Below, piece after piece: positions 1 through 14,800 of a DNA stretch of 64,000 nt. Numbering within the stretch: position 1 is the first letter of the stretch; every line of letters begins with the position of its first letter. Under the pieces are notes generated by a model. It was given only the letters and a program-made list of their open reading frames with translations. It had not been told where the DNA came from and made no database searches. Origin of the DNA: Xenoacremonium recifei (taxonomy: Eukaryota; Ascomycota; Sordariomycetes; Hypocreales; Nectriaceae); NCBI GenBank assembly GCA_012184525.1, contig WOFQ01000056.1, positions 62,001 through 126,000 of the forward strand, written 5' to 3'. A program made the position numbers and the translations under genes.

Positions 1-2850
1 CGTAACAAGAGCTGGGCACTCTTCTTGCGCTCTTCGGAAATAGTTTGTACTTCTGAATTCTCATGGAGGGTCTCTGACGAGGTCTCAGTCTCACTGAGGG
101 TGACAGCAGCAACAAGCTTCCCAGCAAGTGGTCCTTCCTTCATATAAAGGACGACTGCATCGTGGATTCCGGCTTGATTCCCAATATGGTACTCAATTTC
201 GCCGATTTCAACGCGTTGGCCCCGGATTTTGACTTGGGTATCTTGTCGGCCGAGGTAGGTAAGGGAACCGTCCTCATTCTGTTGCACCAGGTCGCCAGTT
301 CGGTACATCCGTCGGCCGCGGCTCAGACCCAGGGCTTCAATGAATGGCGGGTCGTTTATGAAGGAAGCTTTGGTCTTGACATCGTCGTTGAGGTAGCCTC
401 GGGCCAATTGAGGGCCCTCGATGAGTAGCTCGCCCGGCGTACCACGCGGAACCAGTTGTCCAATATTAGTTGGGTTGACTACCCAGCATACGCTCGCCAT
501 CGGCAGACCTATTTTGCTTGCTTCTGAGCTATCCTTGGTTTTGTTTGCCGTAGTGTGGACACTGCACTCTGAGGGTCCGTATGCATTGATAACAGCGGCC
601 TTCCCAACCCACTGATCAACGACTTTGGGCTGCACGGCTTCACCCATCAAAATGAGAGTGCGTACACTTGTCTCTTCTGGCCGCACTAAAGCGGCTACTG
701 TTGACGTCAAAGTCGCGATGGTGACCTTGGCTTCTGATAGAAACGGTGTCAGACGATTTACTCTGTCGTCTTCTGATGGAATGCAGATGCATGATCCCAT
801 TACGAGACTGGTCATGACTTCCTGGATCGTGACGTCGAAAGTATAGGCTCCGAACTGTGATACCCGGTCGTGGGGCTGGATATTGAATGTACGCCCATGA
901 GCAAGCATGCTAGTGGCAATAGCACCATGCTCCAGCATCACTCCTTTGGGCGTTCCAGTGCTGCCAGAGGTGTAAATTACCCAGGCTACATTGTTAGGAC
1001 CCACAGTCTTGCAAAGCTGAGCTGATGAAGTCATCACGGGAGTCCATGAAACCGCATCAAAGGCGGAGTCCAGTCCATCGAAGAAGGAGTCCACGGCAAA
1101 CAGCTGCGTATAGGCTCCCAGTTCCGATAGCCGCTTCTCGTGCGTTCGGTCCACTAGCACGATTGGGGCGGCTGTGCTTTTGACGATGCCTTCGATGCGG
1201 GCGACTGGATGTTGTACGCCGAGAGGTACCAGAGCGCCGCCTGCGCGAAGAATAGCCAGCATAGCCACTACTCCTAACTTTGACTTGTCCATACACATAC
1301 CGACCATCACCTCGGGGCCAATATTATGATGGACTAAGTAGTGTGCTAGCTGCCAGCTTGCGCTGTCTAGCTCGCGATATGTCATTTCTCCGTCCCAGGA
1401 GCTGATAGCCACTGCGGATGGCTGCTCAACCATCTTGGCATGGACCAAGTCATGGATACAGCAGTCGACCTGGGAGGGCACCGTCGAATTCCACTCGCAT
1501 AGCTGAGTACGATCTTCACTAGACAGCAACTGTAATTGCCCTAGCGTCTGCTCCGTATCCGAATGCTGTGCCAGCTGCTGCACGATATGATCGAATTGGG
1601 TGAGCAGCCGTTGCGCATCCTGAGAAGGAAGTATGGCATCGTCGTAGCGTACTTCGACATCGACGTCCGTCCCCTGGCCCAGCGTACACTCAACTGTCAA
1701 GGCGTAGGCGTCAAAGGCATCCATAGATACAGTCTCGCGTTCTATATCCATGTCGAGCGTTGGCGTTGCTGACTCCTTTTCTCCGGCTGGCTGAACCACA
1801 AAAATATGACCGGGGTCAAATTCTGGTCCTAAACCTGGAACCAATCGCCGGATGCTCTGGAGCCCAGAATGCTCAAATGGAATCATTTCCGCTGCTTTGT
1901 TATATACTTCAGCAAGGAAGCCTTTGACAGTCTGTCCCTGTTGAGCCAATACACGGAACGGGACGGTAGTGACGGTTGGTGCGATTAGATCTGTGATCCC
2001 ATTAATCGGAGCCATACGCCCTGAGAGCACCACATTGATAGTTGCCTCGTCAAGTCGTGTGTTGGTGGCGACAAGCAAGGCCCAGGCGGCGCGTAGAAGT
2101 GTAGGTATAGCAGTTGCCACCGATGATGGAACGCTGATATGTTGCTGGAGCGCATGTCGTGGGTTGATAGTGTGTTGCGCGGAGGGCAAGGCTGGATAGC
2201 GAGCCCAGTTGGCCCCCTCAAGATGTCTCCTCCAAAAAGAGGCGATTTCATCCTTCTCTTGCTTGGCCAAGTAGCCAATAAATCGTGAAACGGGCACCGT
2301 GACCGGCAGAGCCTCGCCTGTCAATAGTCCAGCAAGTAATTCCATCGTCTTGGCTATACTCCAACCATCGTAGATGCTGTGATGTGTGGTCCACACAAAG
2401 AACCTATCTGTATTGTCTTCATTGACCACTGTTGCCGTACGGCTGAGAGTGCTGCCGTAGGTAATAGGGGTAGCTTTATCCATTAAAAGATACTCTTCGA
2501 GTGATGACGATTCCTGCCAGACGGGTTGAGACCGGAGGACAACTTGCAATGCATCTACGTGCACTGAAGGGATAATCCGGGTTCGCAGTATAGGTAAGTC
2601 CTCGGCCAGTCTCGTCCAAGCAGCTTTGAGCCGTTCGATAGATAAGTTGGCATGCAGTCGAAAGACCCGTTGGATGACATAGGCATCGGGACGCTGTTCG
2701 GTAATTACCATAAGCCCAGCTTGTAACGGGCTGCAGGGATAGACGTCTTCGATCTCGTCAATGGAAACATGACATTGAACGGCAACGTCCTCCAACAGGC
2801 GTGTCTGCGCGTCTGTGTCGTCAGCTTGGGCGAGTTCCGGCCACAAGCTC
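1..2850 (-). other. NRPS module 6 (C6-A6), truncated by the window edge
   Basis: C6 has HHSIYDGWS near 2345. A6 has YTFDVTIQEV and NAYGPSECSVH, giving DVQTIMAVH with the final Lys not visible. This is nearly the code of modules 2, 4 and 5. After the A8 motif EIGEIE the sequence switches: it continues YHIGNQAGIHDAVVLY instead of the SQI/SRI...VDVVRP pattern of the other five modules. A6 A10 and the downstream domains are outside the window. Confidence 0.82.
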
Positions 2851-5800
2851 AGCGGCGCGGGATCTTCATCATTCGCATTGCCACTCTCAAGGCCGCATCT
2901 CTCCTCTACAGCAGCTGCTAACTCGGTCAGGAGGGGCCATTGGAAGATGTCACCCACGGATAGAGGGATCTTTTCAGCCCGCGCCGCCGCCGTCAACTTC
3001 ATAGCAACAACTGAGTCTCCACCGAGGCGGAAAAAGGAGTCATTAATCCCAACTGCGTCGGGCTTCAAGGACAGTGCAGTAGCCCAGAGGGTCTGCAATT
3101 TTGCCTCCATAGTAGTCCTTGGTGCCTCCTTTGTAGTTGTCGAGCAAGAAAGGCTGGTCAGTTCCTCACGGGGAAGAAGATGGAGCCGCTCCCGTACGGC
3201 ACGACGGTCCAGCTTACCGGAGGCATTGATCGGGATCTTGGGAGTCAGCAAAAACACAGATGGGACCATGTATGCTGGCAGGACCTCAGCCAAGTCGATG
3301 GCTAGCCGCTCAACAGACTTGCGCGTGGCTTCCGTGGTCTTTGCTGGTTCGTATAACTCCAGCTCGTCGCTGGTGGATGGTCCAGCCTCAGCATTCTCAT
3401 CAGCATTCTCAACGACGGCCACCAACATCAGTACGCCGTCATGAGCCTCGCCGGCTGGCCGAACCACATCAACAATGACCTTGCCCGCGTCTGCAAGGGA
3501 CTGCAATATCCGGCTCTCTATCTCTCCTATTTCAACTCGCTGACCACGGATTTTGACTTGCGTATCTCGTCGGCCAAGGTAGGTAAAAGATCCATCAGGG
3601 TTCTGCAGCACCAAATCGCCGGTTCGATACATGCGACGGTCAGATGCCAGGCCTAACTCCTGCATAAAGGGGAGATCTTTGATAAACGCGGCACTGGTCT
3701 TGGCAGGATCGTTGAGATAGCCGCGAGCTAATTGGGGTCCTTCAATGAGCAGTTCGCCTGGCGCCCCGAGTGGAACTAGCTGTAGGGTAGCTGGGTTCAC
3801 CACCCAGAATGCCCCAGCCAGCGGCTTGCCAATATTGAGTGCCTGTGATCTGCTCTGAATTTTGTTTCCTGTGCTGTGAATACAGCACTCGGATGGTCCG
3901 TAGGCATTGATGACTTCGGCGTATGGAAGCCATTGATCCACAACCTTTGGCTGAACAGCTTCGCCCATCAGTACCAGACTTCTGATAGATGGGATCTCTT
4001 GTGGCTGGATCAAGGCGGCGACTGTGGACGTCAAGGTGACAATAGTAATACCAGCCTCTGATAAGAAGGGAGTGAGCCGGTTGATACGCTCATCCTCTGA
4101 GGGGACACAAACGCATGCTCCCCAAGACAGACTTGTCATGATTTCTTGTATAGCAACATCAAATGTGTATGCTGCAAATTGGGACAATCGGTCAGAGGGC
4201 TGAATATCAAAGGCGTGACCGTGAGCTAGGATGCTAGTTGTCAGGGCTCCATGTTCCAAAACCACGCCCTTTGGTACTCCAGTAGAGCCGGAGGTGAAGA
4301 TGACCCAGGCCACGTTATCAGGGCGTACGGATACGCATAGCTCGGGGGAAGACACTGGGTTGGTCGCTGTGTCGAAGAAAGAATCGACTGCCAGGAGTTG
4401 TGTGTGGGCGGATAACGCATGCAAACGCTGCTCATTCCTCCTATCAACGAGCACGAGGGGTGCGTTGATATCCTTGATACTCTCCTGAATCCGGCCCAAG
4501 GGGTGCTGCGCTCCGAGAGGGACGACAGCGCCGCCGGCACGGAGGATAGCCAGCATAGCTATAACGCCCAGCTTCGACTTATCCATGCACATGCCGACCA
4601 TAACCTCTGGGCCCACGCCGAAATTAGCGGATAGATGGTGAGCGAGTCGCCGGCTCGCTTCTTCCAACTCGCCGTACGTCAGTTCGCCGTCCCACGCGCT
4701 GATGGCTGTTCTCTCCGGGTGGGTGATCATCTGATCATACACTAGGTCATGGATGCAGCGCCCAGCCCGTGGCGGAACCGTTGAGTTCCAGTTTGCCAGC
4801 TGCGCACTGTCCTCAAGGGACAGGAGCTTCAACTCTGCGAGTGGCTGGTTGGTATCAGCCTTGTCTGACAGCTGCTGCACAACGCGACCAAACTGGGCCA
4901 TGAGACGCTGCGCGGCCTCAACGGTGACGATGTCGCGATCGAACCGCAGCTCAACATCAATATCACCGTTAGCTGGTCCCACGGTACACTCGACTGTCAG
5001 GGGGTATGCATCAAAGGCAGACATGGAGGTAGCTTTGTCAGCCACCTCCATCCCCATAACCACCGACGTTGTTGACTCCTTCTCTGCGGCTGGCTGGACC
5101 ACAAAGATATGGCCGGGGTCGAATTCCGACCCGAGCTCAGGGACGATACGGCGAATATTCTGGAGACCGGTATGTTCATATGGGATCATCTCCGTCGACC
5201 TGTTCTGTATACCGGAAAGGAAGTCCTTGACAGACTGCTCTTGCGAGACGGCTACAGGGAAGGGGACGGTAGTAACAGTTGGAGCTATAAGGTCCGCAAT
5301 ACCATCGATGGGCGTCATGCGGCCAGAAAGCACCACATTGACGATGGCCTCATTGGCCCCAGTATTCGTAGCAACAAGTAGGGCCCAGGCGGCACGCAGT
5401 ACTATTGGAAGAGTTGCGGCTTCTGACCTCAGATGGACTTGTAGGTGATTCTGAAGAGTGTCCCTTGGCTTGGCCTGGTACTGCGGGGATGGCAAAGTCG
5501 GATAACGGGCCCAATTAGCGTCTTGAAGTTGCTCTCTCCAGAACGAAGTTGTGTTCTCTTCATTTTGACGGGTGAGATGGCCGATAAATCGTGACACCGG
5601 GACCGGAACTGGCGGAGTCGGGCCTTGCAGGAGCTGGGCCAGCAATTCCATCAATTTGGCTACACTCCAGCCATCATAGACACTATGGTGCGCTGTCCAT
5701 ACAAAGTAGCGCTCAGTTCCATCGTCGATAATGGCCGTACGACTGAGGGCACCACCATAGGTGATTGGGTTTGCTCGGTCTGATGCGAGATAGTCGTCGA

Positions 5801-8800
5801 GAGACGTTCCATGATGCCAACTGGGGTCCTTCGTCAATACAACCTGGAGTGCACCACAAAGGGCGGAGGAGATGATATGCGTGCGGAGGATCGGAAGGCT
5901 TGCAGTTAGTTGCGTCCAGGCATGAGTGAGTTGCTGAGTAGAGAGGACGTCCTGTAGGTGGAAGACGCGTTGAATAACGTAGGCCTCGGGTTGCTGTGCA
6001 GTGATAGCCATCAGACCGGCCTGGAGGGGACTGCAGGGGTAGATATCCTCAATTTGATCACTTGTGACAGCACACTGCAGGGCAACATCTGCGAGCAGTC
6101 GTTCTCGTTCGTTGTCATTCTGAGGGTCGATCTGCGCGAGTTCAGGCCACAGACTCAGCGGAGCCGGATCTCCGTCCGCCATGACAGAGTCCTCGTTCTT
6201 GTTCTCCATAACCTCCGCCAGATTCGTAAGGCGTGGCCAACGGAATATGTCGGCCACTGAAAGGGGAATTCGGAGGGCTCGGGCAGCTGCCGTCAGCTTC
6301 ATGGCCACTACCGAGTCACCACCTAGCCGGAAGAAAGAGTCATTGACGCCTACTGACTCAGGAGGAAGCGATAGGGCTTCAGTCCAGAGGCCATGCAGCT
6401 TCTTCTCCATAGCAGTCTTCGGAGCCTGCTTTGTCATAATGGAATAGTAGCTGCTTAGTGCCTCGCGGGACATCTGATGCAGCTGTTGCCGCACAGACCG
6501 TCGGTCCAGCTTGCCAGAATTGTTGACCGGAATCTTTGGAGTGAGGAGGTAGGCCGAAGGTATCATGTATGCCGGGAGAACTTGGCCGAGCTCCGCATCC
6601 AACCTTTGAAGGTCATTGCGGGCAGCCTCGTTGATTTGTGAATAATCGAAGAAGGCGAAATCTCCACTGGCCGATGGTCCGGCCTCGGGATATTCTATGA
6701 CGGCGACCAACATCAAAACTCCATCATGTGCCTCACCAGCAGGACGCACCACATCAACGATAGCTCCAGATGCATGGCCTGTGAGAAGATGCATGATTTG
6801 ACCCTCAATTTCTCCGATCTCGACTCGCTGGCCGCGGATCTTGACCTGAGTGTCGCGGCGACCCAGATATGTGACCGAGCCGTCTGCATTCTGCTGGACT
6901 AGATCACCGGTGCGGTACATCCGTCGGCCACTTATGCCCAAGACCTTCGTAAACGCCGGGTCCGTGATGAAAGCACCAGCAGTCTTGGCAGGGTCGTTCA
7001 AGTAACCCCGTGCTAATTGTGGCCCTTCAATGAGTAGTTCGCCCGGTGCACCGATGGGAACCAGTTGTTCATAATTGGCCGGACTGGCGACCCAGAAAAC
7101 ACCGGCAAGAGGTTTCCCGACATTAGTTACCTCTGAGCCTCTCAGGATCCTGTTGGCAGTGGTATGAATGCAGCATTCTGAGGGACCATAAGCATTGATA
7201 ATCTCGGCATGATCAATCCACTGAGAGACAGTCTTTGGTTGAACAGCTTCACCCATCAACACTAGCGTCCGCACGTTTGGAGTGTTTTCCGGCTGGATTA
7301 AGCCGGCAACTGTTGAGGTCAAAGTGGCGATTGTGACCTGGCTTTCAGCAAGGAATGGTGTGAGTCGATCCGTACGGTCGTTTTCAGAAGGAATGCAAAT
7401 ACAAGCTCCCAGAGCTAGAGTTGTCATAATCTCCTGAATAGCCACATCGAAGGTGTAAGCTGCGAATTGTGATAGCCGATCATTAGGTCGAATGCCAAAC
7501 GCCCTTCCGTGGGCAAGGATACTGGTTGCAAGAGCCCTATGTTCAAGGACGACGCCCTTAGGCGTGCCAGTGCTGCCCGAAGTATATATAATCCAGGCCA
7601 CATTCCTAGGCTGCACGGATGTGCAGGGCGCAGTGACTGGAGAGTCTGATGTGGGCACCATTGACGTGTTTGTATCGAAGAAAGAGTCGACCGCTAGCAG
7701 TTGCGTATGGTCACCCGTGGTGGCCAGCGATGCTAACCGCTGTTCTTGGCCGCGATCAACTAGTATGAGCCTCATGGCTGTGTCCTTGACAATGCCACTA
7801 ATGCGCCCAAAGGGGTGTTTTATACCGAGGGGGACGACAGCGCCACCGGCACGGAGGATGGCTAGCATAGCTACAACCCCTAGCTTCGACTTGCTCATAC
7901 ACATACCGACCATAACCTCTGGGCCGACCCCTCGCTCAACTAGGCAGTATGCCAGCTGTCGGCTAAGATCATCGAGCTCTTGGTAGGTCATCTCTCCGTC
8001 CCACGAGCTGATAGCCAGTGCGGACGGCTGGTCTCGCATCTGGTCCAACACTATATCATGAATACAGCGCTCCTCTGCTCTCACAGTGGTCGTCGAGTTC
8101 CATCTGCTCAACTGCGCGACGTCTTCTCTGGGTAGTAGCTGTAGCTGTCCTAGAGGTGTTTCTGTCTCCGCATTTTGTGAAAGTTGCTGAGCAATGTGGT
8201 CAAATTGTGCCAGCAGGCGGTGTGCATCGTCAATCGAAATGACTTCGCGATCAAAGCGTAGTTCGACGCCAACTGCATTCGTTGCACCCGATACTGTGCA
8301 CTCAATTGTGAGTGAATATGCATTAAAAGCATCGACCGAGCTTTCTTCATGGTTCCCCTGAGCATGAGATATCGGCAATGGTGACTCGCCCTCCTCAGCA
8401 GGTTGCACAACAAAGCTATGACCGGGGTCAAACTCCGGCCCCAGGCTCGAGACCATACGCCTGATGTTCTGGAGGCCGGTGTGTTCATATGGTATCATTT
8501 CAGTTGCTCGCTTGTGTATGGTGGCAAGGTATTCCCGTACGGACTGGGTTGGTGAAGCAGAGACGCGGAAGGGAACCGAAGTGATAGTTGGTGCCACCAG
8601 GCTCGTGATGCCCTCAACAGCTGCCATACGGCCAGATAAAACCACACTGATAACTGATTCGTCGGACCCGGTGTTGGCAGCCACGAGAAGGCCCCAGGCA
8701 GCACGCAGCAGAGTTGCTGTTGTGCCATGACTTGGACTATTGGGAAGCTCGACCTGTCGCTGTACCATATCTGTCGGGTTGACGGTGTGTTGCGGAGAGG

Positions 8801-11800
8801 GCAAGGCTGGATATTGGGCCCAATTTGCGCCATCAAGCTGCCGCTGCCAGAATTTTGCTGCTTGTTCCTTGTCCTGTCGGGCCAAATAGTCGATGAATCG
8901 AGACACAGGCGCCGAAACGGGGGTCGGAAGGGCCTCGTCTCTGAGCATTTTTGCCACGAGCTTCGACATTTCCATCAAACTCCATCCGTCATAAATGCTG
9001 TGATGTGTCGTCCAGACAAAGTAGTGGCTATCTCCGTCCGCCAGGATCGCTGCACGGCTCAGCGGAGAGCCGTATGTCATGGGCACATCCTTATCAGCTT
9101 CGAGATATTCCTCGAGTGATGCACCGCTTTGCCAGGTGGTCTGCTCCCTTACCACGACCTGCAGTGCGTCGGCATGCGCTGAAGGTATGATGCGTGTTCG
9201 CAGTATAGGAAGGGCTTCCACCAACCTCGACCAGATCATCTGCAACTTCTGTATGGACAGGTCGGCCTTCAGGTTGAACACGCGCTGGACAACGTACGCC
9301 TCGGGACGTTGTGCGGTGATGGCCATCAAACCAGCCTGCAGTGGCGTACATGGATACACGTCCTCTACATCTTCAACAGATACGCCGCAATGCGCAGCAA
9401 CATCCGCCAGTAGTAGATCTCGCTCGACTTCAGAATGGTCGGCGTGGATGAGTTCTGGCCATAGACTCAACGGGGCTGGGTCTTTGTCCACCAGCATATG
9501 GTCTTCGACTTGTTTGACTTCCATAGCGGCTGCCAGGTCGACTAGGCGTGGCCACTGGAAGATGTCAGCCACGGATAGTGGTATCTTCTCGGCTCGGGCC
9601 GCAGCTGTCAGCTTCATGGCCACCACCGAGTCTCCGCCAAGGCGGAAGAAAGAGTCGTGAGTCCCAAGTGATCTGGGTTCCAGCATAAGCACCGTGGCCC
9701 AGAGTCCCTGTAGTCTCTGCTCCATCGCAGTTGTCGGCGCTTGCTTGGAGCCTTGTTCCGCACATGAAAAGCTGCTCAACGACTCGCGGGACATTTGGTT
9801 CAGTTGATCTCGCACGACATAGCGATCCAGCTTTCCAGACGCATTAACCGGGATGCTTGCTGCTAAAAGGAATACCGCGGGGACCATATAAGCCGGCAGA
9901 GTCTGGCCAAGGTCTGCCTCCAGTTTTGCAATTTCCTTCCGCACTGCTGGGGTAATCTGTGTGCCATCGTATAGCTTCACCGGTCCCGGGCTGCTCGGGG
10001 CAGGTCCAGCGTCCGGATACATGATGACAGATACAAGCATGAGTGGTGCGTCAAGTGCGTCACCAGCGGGACGCACAACATCCACCATGGCCTCATGCCC
10101 GTGCGAGAGCAAGAGGTTGATCTGGCTCTCGATTTCTCCGATTTCCACACGCTGGCCACGAATCTTGACCTGCTCGTCCACCCGGCCGATGTATGATATA
10201 GAACTATCCGCGTTCTGGCGCACAATGTCTCCTGTGCGGTACATTCGCCGACCAAGGCTGAGACCTAGCTCCTTTACAAAAGCTGGATCTTCGATAAAGG
10301 CGGCGGCAGTCTTGTCAGGTTGATTCAGATAACCTCGAGCTAGCAATGGACCTTCAACCAAGAGCTCGCCCGGCACACCGATAGGACAGAGATAGTCGGG
10401 GTTTCCAGGGCAGACAACGAAAAAGGCTCCTGCAAGAGGTTTCCCAACGTTTTTGGCATCCGTGTTTCCATCCACAGTCGTGGCCGCGCACACAACAGCA
10501 CACTCCGACGGACCGTATGAGTTGACAAGTTGGACATGGCTGCCCCATTCGTCGATAAGCTGTGGTTCCATCGCCTCGCCGCCGAGAGCGACTTTTTTGA
10601 GAGCCGGCACCTGATCGGGGGTGAGTGACTTGAGGGTTGTTGGGGTCAACTCGACGTAATTGGCATTGGATCTTTGAAAACTGCCCGCAAGGTCATTCAT
10701 ACGGTCGTCTTCGGAAATTATACACACGCAGCCCCCGCTGGCCAGTGTACAGAAGATGTCGGTAATGCAGACGTCGAAGGTGAAAGCTGCAAATTGGAGG
10801 GTCCGAGATTCCGGTGTCAAAGAGAGGAATTGAGCATTAGCCAGCACTGCTGTGGCGAGTGCACCATGTTCAAGGACGACGCCCTTAGGATTGCCAGTAC
10901 TTCCAGATGTATACTGCACCCAAGCTGCATTTTCAGCGGTAACTGTGGTGTTCGAGTCATAGTCTGTAACCGGGAGTGACTCGAAGAGGGTGGCATCAAT
11001 GGTGATAGTACTTGGCATGGTATTGGGCATGACAAAGCCCAACCGAATCAACTGCGATGAATCAACCAAGACCAGGTTCATAGCTGTTTCACCAATGATT
11101 CGTTCAATGCGCGCCAAAGGATGTCGCACCCCGAGAGGAACAACAGCACCACCGGTACGGAGGATGGCTAACATGGCCACCACCGCCCACTTGGATTTGT
11201 TCATGCAGAGGCCAACTAGCACCTCCGGCCCTACGCCTCGATCAGCCAAAAGGCAAGCCAGCCGGCGGCTGAAGTCGTCCAATTCGCCGTACGTCATGCC
11301 TCCATCCCAGGCACTAATAGCCACTGCAGAAGGCCGGCCAAGGACGCTTTCGCGCATCAAGTCATGGAGGCATCGTTCAATGCGTGGACGTACGCTATAG
11401 TTCCACTGTCTCACGAGTGCCTTGTCCTCCTCCGGCACCAACTCAAGAGACCCAAGTGGCAGCTCTACGTCCGCATATCGTGCTAGCTGTTCAGCAATGT
11501 GGCTGAATTGCGAAAGGATGCGGTTCGCCGCATTGACTGAGACAACTTCGCGGTCAAACGACAGCTCAACTGCAATATCGTTTGCTCCGTCAACGGTACA
11601 CTCGATGTTGAGTGCATAGGCGTCGAAGGCATCCGTAGACGTGGCTTCTTCGTCCACATCCATGCCCATATCAGTCATCGGTCTCGCCGATTCGCTCTCT
11701 CCAATCGGCTGAACTAGGAAGATGTGGCCGGGATCAAACTCGGGGCCTAGATCAGGGACCATGCGGCGGATGTTTTGAAGACCAGTGTGCTCGTAGGGGA

Positions 11801-14800
11801 TCATCTCGGTGGCCTGTTCCTGGATATCGGAAAGGAGGCCACGCACGGTCTGCTGCCTCCAAGTAGAAATACGGAAAGGTACCGACGTGATGGTCGGCGC
11901 TATAAGGTCCGTGATACCATTGATAGCTGCCATACGGCCGGCAAGGACGACATTGATGACTGCTTCCTCCGAACCGGTGTTGGTAGCTACTAGGAGGGCC
12001 CAGGCAGCTCGTAGGACCATAGACATTGTCGCAGCTCCCGGCATCAGAGAGGTGTGCAGCTGGCAGCGTACTTTATCGCGAGGGTTAACCTTGTGGTTCA
12101 CCGATGGTAAGGCGGGATAAGATGTCCAGTTGACACCTTGGAGATGCTTCTTCCAAAATGCCGCCTTTTGTTCCTCGTCCTGGTGATTCAAATACGCAAT
12201 GAACCGTGAGACTGGCGCTGGAGAAGATGGCAGCGGCTCACCCCTGAGGAGCTGCCCCAGCACCTCTATCATCTTTGACTTGCTCCACCCATCATAGATG
12301 CTGTGATGCGAAGTCCAGACGAAAGTGCGAGTCCCCTTTTCTTCGCTTTCTATTATAGCGGTGCGACTGAGCGTGCCACCGTATGTAATAGCATTAGCCC
12401 CGTCCTTAGCAAGGTACTCCTCCAAGGAGATTCCGTGATGCCAGACTGGTGCCTCCTGCACCACAACTTGCAACGCGTCGGTCAGGATAGATGGAACAAT
12501 GCGGGTTCGCAGGATAGGCAAGGCTTCGACCATCTGGTTCCAGGCGGCTTTGAGGCGCTCAGTTGAAAGACTCGAACGCAGTTGGAAGACGCGCTGGATA
12601 ACGTAGGCTTTTGGCTGCCGAGCTGTGATCGCCATTAATCCAGCCTGCAATGGGCTGCACGGGTAGATATCTTCAATGTGGTCAGGAGAGATCTCACACT
12701 GCGCTGCGATGTCTCCTAACAGGAGGTCCCGTTCTGCATTGGTACCCTTGGTTTGGGTGAGTTCCGGCCACAGAGAGAACGGAAGAGGGTCGGCCTCTGA
12801 AAGAACATTGCTTTCCTGGTGCTCTTGCAGAGCTGCGGCCATATCCTCAAGACGGGGTAGGCGGAAGACATCAGCGGTGGAGAGAAGGAGGTTCTTCTCA
12901 CGAGCTGCGGCCGCTAGCTTCATAGCCACGACCGAATCACCTCCGAGACGGAAAAATGAGTCATTAATGCCTATTGTATCAGGCGAAAGTGCTAAGGCTG
13001 TAGCCCAGAGGTTGACCAGAGTATGTTCCATGGGAGTTCTCGGTGGCTGTTTGCTGATAGTAGAGCAGGAATAACTGCTTAGCGATTCACGGGACATCAT
13101 ACGTAGTTCTTCTCGTACAGTCCTGCGATCCAACTTGCCGGAAAGGTTAATCGGGATATTCGGGGTCAGCAGAAATGCTGAGGGTACCATGTAAGATGGT
13201 AGGACTTGAGCGAGCTCGGCATCCAAAGTCTCAAGGTCCTTGCGTGCAGCTTCAGTGACCATCGAGGGATTGAATAGATCCAATGCTCCACGACTAGTCA
13301 GGGCAACGCCAGCCTCGGCATACTCGACAACGCCCACCAACATCAAAATGCCGTCATGGGGCTCGCCAACTGGTCGGATTACATCAACGACAGCTTCACG
13401 CGCTTCCGGAAGCAATCGCACAATCTGACTCTCAATCTCTCCAATCTCGACTCGTTGGCCGCGAATCTTGACCTGTGTGTCTCGTCGTCCGATGTAGGTG
13501 AGGGAGCCGTCTTCAGGATTTTGCCGAACTAAGTCCCCGGTCCGGTAGACTCGCCGACCAGGATCCAGGCCCAGCTTCTGCATGAATTCCGGGTTCTCAA
13601 GGAAGGCTGCGGCAGTTTTGATGGGGTCGTGAAGGTAGCCACGAGCTAGTTGTGGTCCTTCGATGAGTAGCTCACCCGGCGCGCCGATTGGGACAAGCTG
13701 CCCGACACTGGCGGAGTTGACCACCCAAAACACCCCTGCCAGCGCTTTTCCGATGTTGAGGGCCTCTGACTTGTGCCGGATCTGATTTCCTGTGGTATGT
13801 ATACAGCACTCAGATGGCCCATATGCGTTGATGACGGTGGCATACGGCGCCCACTGGTCAACAACCTTTGGCTGCACAGCCTCACCCATCAAAACTAAGG
13901 CTCGTACACTGGGGACGTCTTGTGGTTGAACTAGGGCAGCTACTGTTGAGGTGAGAGTGAGAATGCTGATTTCAGCTTCTTCGAGGAAGGGTGTAAGTCT
14001 GTTCACACGGTCTTCTTCCGAAGGAATACAGACACAGGCCCCAAAAGAAAGAGTAGTCATAACCTCCTGTATAGCGACATCAAAGGTGTATGCCGCAAAT
14101 TGGGAGAGCCTATCATGCGGCTGGATATCAAAGGCGCGGCCGTGAGCAAGAAGGCTCGTTGCAATAGCTCTGTGTTCGAGCAGAACCCCCTTCGGAGTGC
14201 CAGTGCTGCCGGACGTATAGATGACCCAAGCCAGATTTTCTGGTCGTGCAGCTGTGAACGGCACATGAGATGTGGTTTCTGGGGCCAAAAGGGCTGTTTC
14301 GAAGAAGGAATCGACGGGAAGCAGTTGCGTGTAGGATGACAATGCGTCTAATCGTTGTGCGTGGTGGCGATCAACCAGGATGATGGGTGCGGCTGTATCT
14401 TTCACGATAACCTCGATTCGAGCCAGCGGATGCTGCACCCCAAGAGGCACCACAGCACCCCCGGCGCGAAGGATAGCCAACATAGCCACTACCCCTAGCT
14501 TCGACTTATCCATACACAACCCAACCATCGTTTCGGGGCCTACACCGCAGTCGGTAAGACGCTGTGCCAGACGACGGCTTGCAGTATCCAGCTCGCTGTA
14601 TGTCATCTCACCATCCCAGGAGCTGATAGCAGTGGCTGCTGGTCGGGCATCTATTTGATCCTGCACCAGCTCATGGATGCAACGATCAACAGCTCGTGGT
14701 ACTCCCGAGTTCCACTGAGATAATTGCATAGCATCATCCGCAGAGAGCATTTGCATCTGTCCAAGTGTGTGTCCAGCCTCAGGGTTGCCAGCTAGCTGTT

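Noticed and set aside
2815..5448. Plus-strand ORFs of 209 and 231 codons within 2815-5448
   Set aside because: They lie opposite NRPS modules 5 and 6; similar Ser/Arg-rich shadows recur at the same place in each module.
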